A stretch of DNA of 64,000 bases from VAZQ01 sp963821505 (GCA_963821505.1 CAWGEH010000034.1:124001-188000), one strand, 5' to 3'. Positions 26,729 to 35,493 are shown, counted from the stretch's first letter. The notes: generated from the letters alone by a model not told the origin. Numbers and translations are program-made.

Positions 26729-28402
26729 TCAGCTTTGTCCATCGGGCCGTCGCTGGCCCCTCACCACCGGCAGAAGCAGGCAGGACGGATGCGCGCTGTG
26801 GTGGTGTATGGTGTCGGTTCCGATCGCGGTCGGCGGATAGGGATGGGTGAAGACCGCGTCGGTCAGCGCGGAGTCGCCGTTGGCGATTTCGAGCCGGATG
26901 CGGTGGCCCTGCTTGAACAGGTAGGCGATCGGCAGCACCTCGATGTCGAAGCGGTAGACTTCTCCGGGCTTGAGCGGCTGCGGATTGGCGTGGGTGTAGA
27001 ATGGGCGCAGCGCAGTCGAGCGGGTCTCGTCCTTCTCGCGGTGTGAGGCGAGGAGCCAGCCCTTGGAAACGTTAACGAAGGCGGGCTGCGCGCCCTGCGC
27101 GCGCGCAGCCTCGTCCTGCGGCTGCTGGTCGGCGAGCTTGACGATGAAGCGGGTGTCGACCTGGTCCGATGACGCATAAAGCCTAAGCACGATCGGCCCG
27201 ATGACTTCGAGGTCGGCCGCGAGCCGGGCCGACGTGAAGGTGAGAACCCGCCGCACCGGATCGGGCCGTCCGCCCGGTCCGATGGAAACCACGCCGTTCG
27301 TCCATTCCCAATCCGGGTAGGTATAGCTCGTCGCCACCTCGTCCGCCGCCGGCGGCTCGGTCGACAGGCCCCCGTCGTTGAGCGAGGTCACGCTGCCGGA
27401 CGGGCCTCCGCGCAGGAAATAGGGAACATAGCCGGCGCGCGCGAGCGGCCATTGCGGCTCCTCGCGCCAGACATCGGCGCCGCGGATGAACAGGCGAACC
27501 GGCGCGTCGTCCATGAACCCATTGTCGATGCCCTTGAGGTGCGCATCGTAGAACGGCAGCAGTTCGCGGCTATGGAAGTTGATCTGGTCGAACTGGTGGT
27601 GCGCCTCATGCACGTTCTTGGCGCCGGTGACGACGAGCTTCTTTGGCGCCTTGACTTCCTCGAAGCCGAGAATGTTGCCGCGCAGGTGGAGGCCCATCTT
27701 GCCCCAATGCCCGATCGAGAGCACCGGCACCTTGATCTCTCCGAGCCGGTGGAAGGCCGAGCGCTCGCGCCACCAGTCGTCGTCGAGCGTATGCTCGGTC
27801 ATGGCGCCGACGAGATCGAAGCGCATCGGCGGCCGCCCGGTGGCGCCGGCGGGGCGATGCTGATTGTCGGCGCGCAGGTTGGCGTACCAGGCCGAGCGGT
27901 AGCTGCAGAAGATGCCGCCGTGATAATTGGAACAGCGGTACTGATCGACGAGCCCGTCGTAGGGCGCGATGCAGGCGAGGCCGGGCGGGTTCCACGTCGC
28001 CATCAGCCATTGCGCCATGGCGTAGTAGGACTGGCCGATGCCGCCGACGCGGCCGTTGCACCAGGGTTGCCGCGCGATCCAGGCGATCAGCTCGACGTAG
28101 TCCTGCTGCTCGGCGGCATGCATGAATCCGAACTCGCCTTCCGAGCGGCCCGAGCCACGCACATCGGCATGCACATAGGCGTAGCCTTGCTCCACGTACC
28201 ATTCGATCGGTCCGGTCTCGCGCCAGAGAAACAGCGGAAACGCCGGCACGGTGTCGAACTCGTGCTGGTAGGGCGAGGCCGCGAACAGGGCCGGCACGCG
28301 TCCGTCGTGCGCGGGGCGATAGATGCAGAGCGAGATGCGCACCCCGTCGCGCATGACGACCTTGACGTCGCTTTCGATCTTGATGTGCTGCTGCGGCGTC
28401 AT
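26729..28402 (-). CDS. CocE/NonD-family hydrolase (X-Pro dipeptidyl-peptidase-like)
   Basis: A 557-residue serine hydrolase. The alpha/beta domain starts near residue 5 (IKIESDVKVVMRDGVRISLCIYRP). It has the strand GYAYVHADVRGSGRSEGEF and the nucleophile elbow GGIGQSYYAM around residue 122. The C-terminal jelly-roll of the CocE/X-Pro peptidase family (about 330-545) has VRRVLTFTSARLAADLEVIGPIVLRLYASSDQVDTRFIVKL. Members cleave esters or amides. It is divergent from a Bug gene by about 155 bases, and a second, more distant member lies at 59434. Confidence 0.85.
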   Translation of the reverse strand: MTPQQHIKIESDVKVVMRDGVRISLCIYRPAHDGRVPALFAASPYQHEFDTVPAFPLFLWRETGPIEWYVEQGYAYVHADVRGSGRSEGEFGFMHAAEQQDYVELIAWIARQPWCNGRVGGIGQSYYAMAQWLMATWNPPGLACIAPYDGLVDQYRCSNYHGGIFCSYRSAWYANLRADNQHRPAGATGRPPMRFDLVGAMTEHTLDDDWWRERSAFHRLGEIKVPVLSIGHWGKMGLHLRGNILGFEEVKAPKKLVVTGAKNVHEAHHQFDQINFHSRELLPFYDAHLKGIDNGFMDDAPVRLFIRGADVWREEPQWPLARAGYVPYFLRGGPSGSVTSLNDGGLSTEPPAADEVATSYTYPDWEWTNGVVSIGPGGRPDPVRRVLTFTSARLAADLEVIGPIVLRLYASSDQVDTRFIVKLADQQPQDEAARAQGAQPAFVNVSKGWLLASHREKDETRSTALRPFYTHANPQPLKPGEVYRFDIEVLPIAYLFKQGHRIRLEIANGDSALTDAVFTHPYPPTAIGTDTIHHHSAHPSCLLLPVVRGQRRPDGQS

Positions 28403-28557
28403 GGCGCTCTTCCGGTCTTCTCATCGGCCCGTACTCTCGCCTATTGTCGTCATCCGTGAAAGCGGGTGATCGGCCATCACCGCGCCTCGGGTTTCCGCGG
28501 CGTTCGATGTGACTGGATGCGCGCGTTCGCGGACCTGACGCCGGGGAGAGAACCGCC

Positions 28558-29526
28558 ATGAAGCGCCTGTTGCCTAGCGTGCCGTTTTTCCTCGCGCTCG
28601 CAACGGCCCCCTGGCCGGCGCTGGCGCAGGACTATCCGACGCGTCCGGTCCGGGCGATCGTGGCGGTGGGCGCCGGCGGCACCGGCGACATTTTCATGCG
28701 CGTGCTCGGCGAGGAGCTGCACCGGCGCTGGGGTCGGCCGGTCGTGGTGGAGAACCGTCCCGGCGGGGCTTCGAATATCGGCGCGCGCGCCTGCGCCGAC
28801 GCGCCGCCCGACGGCTATACGATCTGCATCATGCCGGGCGAGCCGCTGGCCTACAACCAGTTCCTCTACAAGAAGCTGACGTTCGATCCGGCCAAGGACT
28901 TCGAGCCGATCATCAACCTGTTCTTCAACACCCAGGCGCTGGTGGTCAACGCCGCGCTCAAGGTCAGGACGGTGGATGAGCTGGTCGCGCTTTCCAAGGA
29001 AAAGGCCGGAACCTTGAGCTATACCGCGCCGTCGCTTCCGCTTGCGCTCTACCTCGAGAAGCTCAAGCGCGAGCGCGGCGCCGACTGGGTGGCGATCCCG
29101 TTTCGCGGCGGCGGCGATACCACCAATGCCGTGCTGTCGGGGTCGACCCCGATCGCGTTCCTCGGCATGCAGAACTTCATCTCCCATCTGCAGAGCGGCA
29201 CGATGATCGGCCTGGCGGTCGACGGCGCGCAGCGCTCACCGCTGTTCCCGGAGATTCCGACCTTGGCCGAGCTCGGCTATCGCGGCAATCTCACGCGTGT
29301 GTATTTCGGTCTCGTTGCGCCGGCGGGCACGCCCAAGCCGATCATCGACAAGATCCACGAGGATGTTGCCCGCATCGGCAACGAGCCCGCCTTCCGCAAG
29401 AAGCAGTTCATCGACCGCGCGCTGGAGCCGATCTTGAACACGCCCGAGGAATTCGCCCGTTTCCTCGTCGCGGACCGCGCCACCTCCGAGCGCGTGATCA
29501 AGGAAGCCGGTCTCCAGCCGCAGTAG
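28558..29526 (+). CDS. Bug/TctC-type solute-binding protein
   Basis: A 322-residue protein with signal peptide MKRLLPSVPFFLALATAPWP and ALAQ cleavage region. The mature sequence has DYPTRPVRAIVAVGAGGTGDIFMRVL, RACADAPPDGYTICIM, IPFRGGGDTTNAVLSG and LFPEIPTLAELGY. It is a near paralogue of the Bug proteins at 22274 and 23388 (shared APPDGYTICI segment and C-terminal LQPQ/LEPQ end). The next Bug gene follows after 18 bases, so the two are co-transcribed. Divergence from the CocE hydrolase suggests a shared regulatory region at 28403-28557. Confidence 0.9.
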   Translation: MKRLLPSVPFFLALATAPWPALAQDYPTRPVRAIVAVGAGGTGDIFMRVLGEELHRRWGRPVVVENRPGGASNIGARACADAPPDGYTICIMPGEPLAYNQFLYKKLTFDPAKDFEPIINLFFNTQALVVNAALKVRTVDELVALSKEKAGTLSYTAPSLPLALYLEKLKRERGADWVAIPFRGGGDTTNAVLSGSTPIAFLGMQNFISHLQSGTMIGLAVDGAQRSPLFPEIPTLAELGYRGNLTRVYFGLVAPAGTPKPIIDKIHEDVARIGNEPAFRKKQFIDRALEPILNTPEEFARFLVADRATSERVIKEAGLQPQ

Positions 29527-29544
29527 CTAGCGGGGAGAAAAGCC

Positions 29545-30528
29545 ATGGCGACGTGCGTGCGGCGAGCGCCGTGCATTTGCGCGGCGGCGTTGTGCCTCTT
29601 GGTTGCTGCGCTCGGCGCGCAGGCATCGGCGCAGAGCTCGAGCCCGATTCGCCTCGTCGTCGGCGCGCCGGCGGGCGGCTCGATCGACACCTATGCGCGC
29701 ATCATCGCCGAGCACATGAGCGGCACGCTCGGTCGCCCCGTGATCATCGAGATCAAGGCCGGCGCCAATGGCAACATCGCCGCGCAATCGGTCGTCGACG
29801 GCCCCGCCGACGGCAGCCTCGTCTGGGTCGGCGCCCAGTCCATGATCGAGATCAATCCCTCGACCTACAAGAACCTGCGCTGGAAGCGCTCCGACTTCAT
29901 TCCCGTGATCAAGGGCATCGAGACGCCGCTCGTGCTGGTGACGCATCCGAGCGTGCCGGTGAAGACTTTCGCCGAGTGGGTGGACTGGGCGAAGGCCAAC
30001 CGCGGCAAGCTCTCCTATGCCAACTACGGCCCCGGCACGATCTCGCATTTTCTCGGCTACCAGCTCGACGAGCGCTTCGGCCTCCAGTTCACGCAGGTGC
30101 CCTACCGCGGCAACGCCCCGCAGATGATCGATCTCATTGCCGGGCACGCGCTGTTCGGCTTCACGCAATTGCAGTCCGCGGTCGAGCCCGCGCGCTCGGG
30201 CGTGCTGCGCGCGCTGGTGGCGAGCGGGGCGGAAAGGTCCCCGCTGCTGCCCGAGCTGCCGACCCTGGCGGAGGTGGGGCTCGCCGATATGACCGCAGGC
30301 GTGTGGTTCGGCCTGCTGCTGAAAACCGGCACGCCCGCCGACGTGGTCAGGCGGCTGGAAGCGGCCGCGATCGAGGCGCACGCGGATCCCGCGGTCAAGG
30401 CCAAGCTCGCGGCGCAAGGTTTCGAGGTGAGCGGGATCACTGGTCCCGCCTTCAAGGAGAGCATCGAGGTCCAGTTCGAGCGCTGGGCGAAGATCGTGAA
30501 GGCGACCGGCTTTTCGGCGGCGGAGTAG
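29545..30528 (+). CDS. Bug/TctC-type solute-binding protein, divergent
   Basis: A 327-residue Bug protein with a long signal peptide (ICAAALCLLVAALGAQASAQ). The mature part SSSPIRLVVGAPAGGSIDTYARIIAEHM keeps the PAGG ligand loop. The usual PPDGYT is replaced by PADGSLVWVG, so it belongs to another subgroup than its neighbours. VPYRGNAPQMIDLIAG and LLPELPTLAEVGL are clear family marks. It overlaps nothing and lies 18 bases behind the previous Bug gene. The ligand is unknown. Confidence 0.9.
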   Translation: MATCVRRAPCICAAALCLLVAALGAQASAQSSSPIRLVVGAPAGGSIDTYARIIAEHMSGTLGRPVIIEIKAGANGNIAAQSVVDGPADGSLVWVGAQSMIEINPSTYKNLRWKRSDFIPVIKGIETPLVLVTHPSVPVKTFAEWVDWAKANRGKLSYANYGPGTISHFLGYQLDERFGLQFTQVPYRGNAPQMIDLIAGHALFGFTQLQSAVEPARSGVLRALVASGAERSPLLPELPTLAEVGLADMTAGVWFGLLLKTGTPADVVRRLEAAAIEAHADPAVKAKLAAQGFEVSGITGPAFKESIEVQFERWAKIVKATGFSAAE

Positions 30529-30551
30529 GGCGCTCACAATGGCTAGACTAA

Positions 30552-31037
30552 CTAGCTCAGCTGAAGAGCAGAGAGCCATGGCTGCCGGCCACGGCACCGA
30601 GAATGGTGAGGATGCTCAGAACTCGATAGAATCCAGTGCAGCCACTGGACCAGCCGGAAGGTCGAGTCCGGCGCGGTCTTGGCACGGGCGAGGACCCAGC
30701 GATGCAGGAACAAGGGCTCGGCGATAAATAGCAGCAACGAAAACAGCAGCCACACGCCGACCATGGCGTGCATCCACCAGAACTCGGCCGATGCAAAACG
30801 TCCCCAAAGATCGAGTCGATAGATCATGTAAAGCCCGCTCAAGCCCGCGACCACCGTCGTCACCCGTGACTGCGAGGCGAAGCATTGCTCGACGGACTCG
30901 AAGAAGGTGATGCGCTCTTCGGGAGATTTGAGGCGCCGGACCGCGGGCAGCAGCACCGTCGTCACCAATGCGACGCCACCGATCCAGAAAACTACGGCCA
31001 GGACGTGAATAGCGCGCGCGAGCGTCACATCATCCAT
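30552..31037 (-). CDS. CopD-like four-helix membrane protein with altered C terminus
   Basis: A 161-residue inner-membrane protein beginning LARAIHVLAVVFWIGGVALVTTVLLP, with further helices around residues 58-75 and 90-110 (WWMHAMVGVWLLFSLLLFI). The size and His/Trp pattern resemble small CopD/DUF2269-type heme-membrane proteins often found near respiratory oxidases. The last 22 codons (SSSEHPHH onward) are not membrane-like. In the next frame the same DNA encodes LSILTILGAVAGSHG, a typical fourth helix ending at a stop at 30557. Removing one base of AA at 30620-30621 restores it. It is probably functional only if that is a sequence error. Confidence 0.65.
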   Translation of the reverse strand: MDDVTLARAIHVLAVVFWIGGVALVTTVLLPAVRRLKSPEERITFFESVEQCFASQSRVTTVVAGLSGLYMIYRLDLWGRFASAEFWWMHAMVGVWLLFSLLLFIAEPLFLHRWVLARAKTAPDSTFRLVQWLHWILSSSEHPHHSRCRGRQPWLSALQLS

Positions 31038-31147
31038 GACCCATTTTGGCCCCTCTTGCCGCCGCCTTTTTCACCGGCGGGCCTCTCTTGTGCTCCAGAT
31101 CGACCCTTCCGTCATACGAGGGTCGAGAAAGCGAAGCGGAATGTCGG

Positions 31148-31732
31148 TTACAGCCCGGTCGCAAAGCGCGCCATGACGATGATGATGGCGACCTGCATCG
31201 CCCCTTGAGAGGCGACGACGCTGAAATAGACCCGCATCCAGCGCGCAACCATGGCAAGGTCGGGCGTCGGCTTCTGAAGCTCGAAATAAATGCGCAAGTT
31301 TGTCGGCAAGAGATATCCCAGGCCTTGGACCGTCAGCACGGCTACAATGACGAGCGAGGCCACGACCCACCAGAACTCTGGATAGTTGAGATCGAGAAAT
31401 CCGGTGCGTTCGGCGAGGAACCAGCCGGAGGTCGCCGTGATGATGCTCAGCGTGGGCATGAGGAATAGCGTGCGCGGGACCAACGCTGCGATCACCGCGC
31501 GCCGCGCTTCGAGCGGGAGGCGTCGCAGGATCGGCCCGATGACGAAGCCCATGAAGAGGTCGATTCCGGTCCACAACCCCCCACACATTACATGGACGAA
31601 GTTCAGGACCCAGTTGCTCCCGAACTCGATCGCTATCACCATCGCCGCAAGAGCGACCACGGACGCGAAGACGTACCATATCCGAATGGGGGAGGTGATT
31701 TGCCTGGGAGCACCGAGAATCTGCTCGGTCAT
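31148..31732 (-). CDS. integral membrane protein near oxidase genes, function unknown
   Basis: With the Met at 31732 (MTEQILGAPRQ) the product has 194 residues and about five membrane helices (IWYVFASVVALAAMVIAIEF; VMCGGLWTGIDLFMGFVIGPIL; LFLMPTLSIITATSGWFL; FWWVVASLVIVAVLTVQG; VARWMRVYFSVVASQGAMQVAIIIVM). A conserved-looking NFVHVMCGGLWTGID with His resembles the membrane protein encoded next to it. Both are transcribed away from the cytochrome oxidase genes, and this one is separated from them by a 298-base region with an FNR/FixK-type site. A role in oxidase assembly or heme handling is only an inference. Confidence 0.65.
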   Translation of the reverse strand: MTEQILGAPRQITSPIRIWYVFASVVALAAMVIAIEFGSNWVLNFVHVMCGGLWTGIDLFMGFVIGPILRRLPLEARRAVIAALVPRTLFLMPTLSIITATSGWFLAERTGFLDLNYPEFWWVVASLVIVAVLTVQGLGYLLPTNLRIYFELQKPTPDLAMVARWMRVYFSVVASQGAMQVAIIIVMARFATGL

Positions 31733-31867
31733 GGCGTCCCCCCAAATATCGATTGCAGCCTCGCCGCGCGACCGAGGGGTCAAGCACAACGCCCTTCCCC
31801 CCCTCCCGCTTGGCAGCAAATGACCGTTCGATCAGTTATCCAATAGCGATCACTGGCGTTCTTCGGA

Positions 31868-31881
31868 TTGATATGAATCAA
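31868..31881. promoter_or_regulatory. FNR/FixK-type anaerobox
   Basis: TTGAT-ATGA-ATCAA is a perfect match to the TTGAT-N4-ATCAA site bound by FNR, FixK and Anr proteins. It lies in the divergent region between a membrane-protein gene and the cytochrome oxidase operon, centred 156 bases before the subunit II start codon. TATTTT at 31910 is suitably placed as a -10 element for activation. It suggests induction of the oxidase at low oxygen. Confidence 0.75.
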
Positions 31882-32030
31882 GAGACCGGATCGTCTCTTG
31901 TGGCGTGTTTATTTTACATGAGATTTCGCGATTCGAATATCTGCCCGCGTTGCGCCGGACGGTCGTCGCTGTTCGAAGCGACGTGTGGCCGGGAACGTCA
32001 GAGACGGAATTCGTCGTTTTGGAGGGTGCC

Positions 32031-32546
32031 ATGCAGTACGCGGTCGGGATCATCACACTCATTCTGGTGACGCTCCTCGCGATTGCGTTTCTCATGGTTC
32101 TGCGGCGCGCGAGCGCCCCGGCGGCTCCCGGGCCGACGGCCGATCCGGGCCGCTATCGTGCCCCGTTGTTTTGGCTTCTCGTCGTGGTCGGGATCGGCGT
32201 GAGCTACGGCACGCTCGTCGGGTGGCCCTACGGACCAGGCCCGGCGACATCCGGCGAGCCGATGACGGTGGCGGTGACGGGGAGCATCTGGTCGTGGGAG
32301 ATCAATCCAACAAAGCTGCCCGTGGGCAAGCCGATCGTTTTCGCGGTGACCTCGAGCGACGTAAACCACGGCTTCGGCATCTACGACCCGGACCTCAAGA
32401 TGTTGACCCAGATTCAAGCGATGCCCGGTTACATCAACAAAGTCTACTACACCTTCTCCAGGGCCGGCACTTATAAGATCGTGTGCCTCGAATATTGTGG
32501 GCTAGGCCACCACGTGATGGCGACCGATTTGACGGTCGGTCCTTGA
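32031..32546 (+). CDS. cytochrome c oxidase subunit II (CuA), B-type
   Basis: A 171-residue CuA subunit. GGAGG lies six bases before the Met at 32031. Two N-terminal membrane helices are seen (QYAVGIITLILVTLLAIAFLMVL and LFWLLVVVGIGVSYGTLV). The periplasmic cupredoxin domain carries the CuA ligands: His in SSDVNHGFGIYD, Cys pair CLEYC, His in GLGHH, and Met in HHVMA. The short length fits ba3/B-family oxidases rather than the larger aa3 type. It is followed by subunit I, an SCO-type copper chaperone and a membrane protein, forming one operon with the upstream FNR/FixK-type site. Confidence 0.88.
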   Translation: MQYAVGIITLILVTLLAIAFLMVLRRASAPAAPGPTADPGRYRAPLFWLLVVVGIGVSYGTLVGWPYGPGPATSGEPMTVAVTGSIWSWEINPTKLPVGKPIVFAVTSSDVNHGFGIYDPDLKMLTQIQAMPGYINKVYYTFSRAGTYKIVCLEYCGLGHHVMATDLTVGP

Positions 32547-32597
32547 TTGCGCAGCGGGCACTCGCTGATGGAAAGTCGACAAGGGGGAGTGGTGGTC

Positions 32598-34046
32598 ATG
32601 GCTGACATTGTTGTGACTCGCAAGATCTCGCCTTCCGCTGCAACCGCCGTTCGCCTGACGATGGCGCTTGCAGCTCTTGTCTTACTGCTGATGATGGTGC
32701 TCGGCTTGGTGCTGCGGCTTGCCCAGAGCAACTGGGTCGACCTCGCACCCGACCTGTTTTACCAGATCATGACGGCGCACGGCGTCGGGATGGTCGGGGC
32801 CGCCGGCCTCGCCGGCGCCTCCATCATGTGGTTCTTCCTCAACCGTTACGTGGCGCCGAGGGTCGGGGTCTATTACCTGTTCCTTGCGTTCTTTTTCCAG
32901 GGTGTCGTGCTCATTCTCGGCGCGATATTTTCAGGTGGTTTTGCGGGGGCATGGACGTTCCTCTTTCCGCTGCCGGCCATGTCGGGCGGCGTTTGGAATC
33001 CAGGCGCCTCCCTCGCCTTCTTCATTGGCTTGCTGTGCGTCGGCGTCGGCTTCCTGGTGCTCTATCTCGATGCTGGCCTCAGCATCGTCTCGCGTTACGG
33101 CAATCTCGCCCGCGCGCTGGGCTGGCCGCAGCTATTCGCCGGCTCTCAGCAAGAGCCGCCGCCGCCCACGGTGGTGGCAAGCACGGTCGTGCTCATCGTC
33201 AACACGCTCAGCATCGTGGCCGGCGCGATTGTTCTGGTGATCAGCGGCGTCAACCTCTACGTCCCGGCCTTCGGTATCGATGCGCTACTGGCCAAGAATT
33301 TGATCTATTTCTTCGGTCACGTCTTCATCAATACGACCATCTACATGGCGGTGATCGCCGTCTACGAAATCATTCCGGCCTATACCGGGCGGCCCTGGAA
33401 ATCGAACAAAGTGTTCCTCGCTGGCTGGACAGCCACGCTTTTGCTGGTGTTGGCCGTCTACCCGCACCATTTGCTTCAGGACATGGTTATGCCGGCCTGG
33501 ATGCTTGTGATGGGCCAGGTGCTTTCCTACGTCGCCGGCATCCCCGTGATCGTGATCACGACCTACGCGCTTCTGGTCTACGTCCATCGCTCGGGCATCC
33601 GCTGGGATCTCGCCTCCGCGCTGCTTGCGCTCGGTATCTTCGGCTGGGTCGCCGGCATCATCCCCGCGATGATTGACGCCACGATCTCCGTGAACAAGGT
33701 GATGCACAATACGCTCTGGGTGCCCGGGCACTTCCACTTCTACCTGTTGCTCGGGATGGTCGCCATGGCGTTCGGCTTTTCGGTCTGGCTCGCGCAAGGT
33801 GAAAAGCCGGCGCAATCCTTCGTTCCCATGCAGAAGATCGTCTTCCTCGGCTATCTAATCGGCGGGCTCGGCCTGGTCGCGACATTCCTCTATGCCGGGA
33901 TGATCAGCGTCCCGCGACGCTGGGCCGTGCATCTGCCCGAATGGGTGGCACAGGACCGGCTGGGCTCGATCTTTGCCGGCCTCGCCGTGCTCGCGACTGC
34001 AATGATCGTGGTGAACTATCTCGGACGTTTCGCCCGCGCGAAGTGA
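32598..34046 (+). CDS. b(o/a)3-type cytochrome c oxidase subunit I
   Basis: With the Met at 32598 (preceded by GGGGAG) the protein has 482 residues and about 12 membrane helices. A candidate low-spin heme ligand is His in MTAHGVGMV. The CuB centre is marked by His in YFFGHVFINTTIYMAVIAVYEI and the pair in YPHHLLQD. The heme pair is in WVPGHFHFYLLLG. The GHV sequence in place of GHPEVY points to a B-type oxidase, which has only one proton channel and high oxygen affinity. It reduces oxygen to water with electrons from cytochrome c. Confidence 0.9.
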   Translation: MADIVVTRKISPSAATAVRLTMALAALVLLLMMVLGLVLRLAQSNWVDLAPDLFYQIMTAHGVGMVGAAGLAGASIMWFFLNRYVAPRVGVYYLFLAFFFQGVVLILGAIFSGGFAGAWTFLFPLPAMSGGVWNPGASLAFFIGLLCVGVGFLVLYLDAGLSIVSRYGNLARALGWPQLFAGSQQEPPPPTVVASTVVLIVNTLSIVAGAIVLVISGVNLYVPAFGIDALLAKNLIYFFGHVFINTTIYMAVIAVYEIIPAYTGRPWKSNKVFLAGWTATLLLVLAVYPHHLLQDMVMPAWMLVMGQVLSYVAGIPVIVITTYALLVYVHRSGIRWDLASALLALGIFGWVAGIIPAMIDATISVNKVMHNTLWVPGHFHFYLLLGMVAMAFGFSVWLAQGEKPAQSFVPMQKIVFLGYLIGGLGLVATFLYAGMISVPRRWAVHLPEWVAQDRLGSIFAGLAVLATAMIVVNYLGRFARAK

Positions 34047-34053
34047 AGAGAGG

Positions 34054-34677
34054 ATGCGACGCGTGATTTCACTCCGCAGCATCGTTGCGACGTTGCTTGC
34101 CATCTCGCTCGGGGGGCTGGCGCTGTGGACGGAAACCGACGGGCTGCGCGCGCTCACGGCCGAGAGCGCGCGGCGGCTCGCGGTGGCCAGCGCCCCTGTC
34201 ATCGTGCCGGCAACCCATCTCGAGCTCGCGACCGGCGAGACCATAAAGTTCGCGGACTTGGCCGGCGACATCGTCTTCGTTGACTTCATCTATACCCGGT
34301 GTCCGACCCTTTGTGTTGCGCTCGGCACGAACTTCGCGCGGCTGCAGGACGCATTGCGGCGGACCGGGCGGGACGACGTCAGGCTGTTATCGATCAGTTT
34401 CGATCCCGAATACGATACGCCCGAAGCCTTGCGCGCCTACGGCGAGGCTTACGGCGCCGACATGCGCCTTTGGTCGCTCGCGCGCGTGAACGATAGCGCG
34501 GAGCTCAAACGCCTGCTCGCGGTTTTCGGGATCGTAGTGATCGAGGACGAGGCCGGGGGCTTCACGCATAATGCGGCGATCCACTTCGTCGATCGCAACG
34601 GCCGCCTCGCCCGGATTTACGACCAGGACGATATTGAAGCTGCGCTTGAGGGAATCGGGCCGTGGCGAGGCGACTGA
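34054..34677 (+). CDS. SCO1/SenC-family copper chaperone
   Basis: A 207-residue membrane-anchored thioredoxin-fold protein that helps build the CuA centre of cytochrome oxidase. An N-terminal anchor (SIVATLLAISLGGLALW) precedes a periplasmic domain. The copper ligands are the CPTLC pair (VDFIYTRCPTLC) and the distal His in GGFTHNAAIHFVD. DVRLLSISFDPEYDTPEALRAYG is also typical. It lies eight bases behind subunit I and overlaps the next gene by 16 bases, which shows tight coupling in the oxidase operon. Confidence 0.9.
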   Translation: MRRVISLRSIVATLLAISLGGLALWTETDGLRALTAESARRLAVASAPVIVPATHLELATGETIKFADLAGDIVFVDFIYTRCPTLCVALGTNFARLQDALRRTGRDDVRLLSISFDPEYDTPEALRAYGEAYGADMRLWSLARVNDSAELKRLLAVFGIVVIEDEAGGFTHNAAIHFVDRNGRLARIYDQDDIEAALEGIGPWRGD

Positions 34678-35264
34678 CGGCAGCGGATCGCGCCTATCTC
34701 GCGGCGGGCGTAATGCTTTATCTCGCGCTCATATCGCTGCCCGTCTTGCGGCTGCTCGAGAGCCGGATGACGACGCATATGGCGGTGCTGCTGCCCGGCC
34801 TTGCGCTCGCCGGGTACCTTTGCGGCGTTCATCTTCGCACCCTCGTCGCCCCGGTGAGCCAAAGATGGAATGCAGGTGGAATCTTCGGACTTGTCGCCGC
34901 TCTGTTCACCGCGGCGTTTTGGATGTTGCCGCGTGCGCTAGATGAGTCGCTGCGTAACCCGAGCATGGAGATCGTCAAGCTCATCAGCATCCCGCTGCTG
35001 GCCGGCGTTCTGCTGGCAATAAGTTGGCCCGCCCTCGGGCCGATCTGGCGCGGCGTTCTCAAGGTTCAAACGATTTCGATGCTCGCTGCCCTTGGCTGGC
35101 TCTATTCGGTGGCGCCGGTACGGCTGTGCACGAGTTACCTGCAAAGTGACCAGGAACAGCTTGGCCGCGCGCTCTGCGTTCTGGCCGGAGCACTGGCCCT
35201 GGCCTGGGCGTTCCCGTGGATGTTCGGCAGCAATAACGCCGCGCTAGAAGCCTCTCGCCGGTAG
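34662..35264 (+). CDS. membrane protein in the oxidase operon, function unknown
   Basis: A 200-residue protein starting at a GTG inside the end of the SCO gene. Six hydrophobic segments are seen (for example AYLAAGVMLYLALISLPVL, HMAVLLPGLALAGYLCGVHL, IFGLVAALFTAAFWMLP, IPLLAGVLLAISWPAL, VQTISMLAALGWLYS, LCVLAGALALAWAFPWMFG). The pattern resembles CtaG-like assembly proteins, but no diagnostic metal-binding motif is visible. Its position at the end of the operon suggests a role in oxidase assembly or electron entry. Confidence 0.65.
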   Translation: MARRLTAADRAYLAAGVMLYLALISLPVLRLLESRMTTHMAVLLPGLALAGYLCGVHLRTLVAPVSQRWNAGGIFGLVAALFTAAFWMLPRALDESLRNPSMEIVKLISIPLLAGVLLAISWPALGPIWRGVLKVQTISMLAALGWLYSVAPVRLCTSYLQSDQEQLGRALCVLAGALALAWAFPWMFGSNNAALEASRR

Positions 35265-35444
35265 TCGGAGCGCGCGGCCCCGCGGCGACCTGCGGAGCGT
35301 CGAGCGGTGTTGCCTGAGCGCAGCGTCAGCACAAACCATGCGCCTTTGCTCGGTCATTGTGTAGCGGTCTCAGCCATGCAGGCATGACGACGTCCGCTTC
35401 TGACACGAGCCCGACTTGCCGAGGTGCCTGCTCTCCTGTCGCTA

Positions 35445-35493
35445 TCAGGTGGTAAGTGGACCTTGAGAAATCAGGTGGTAAGTGGACCTTGAG
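35445..35493. repeat. two direct repeats of 23-24 bases, period 26
   Basis: The unit TCAGGTGGTAAGTGGACCTT followed by GAG(A) occurs at 35445 and again at 35471. Closely spaced direct repeats like these resemble multiple terminal repeats at the ends of IS21-type elements, so this could be an insertion-sequence scar. The surrounding gene-free stretch 35265-35662 shows no transposase and nothing else recognisable. Confidence 0.6.
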
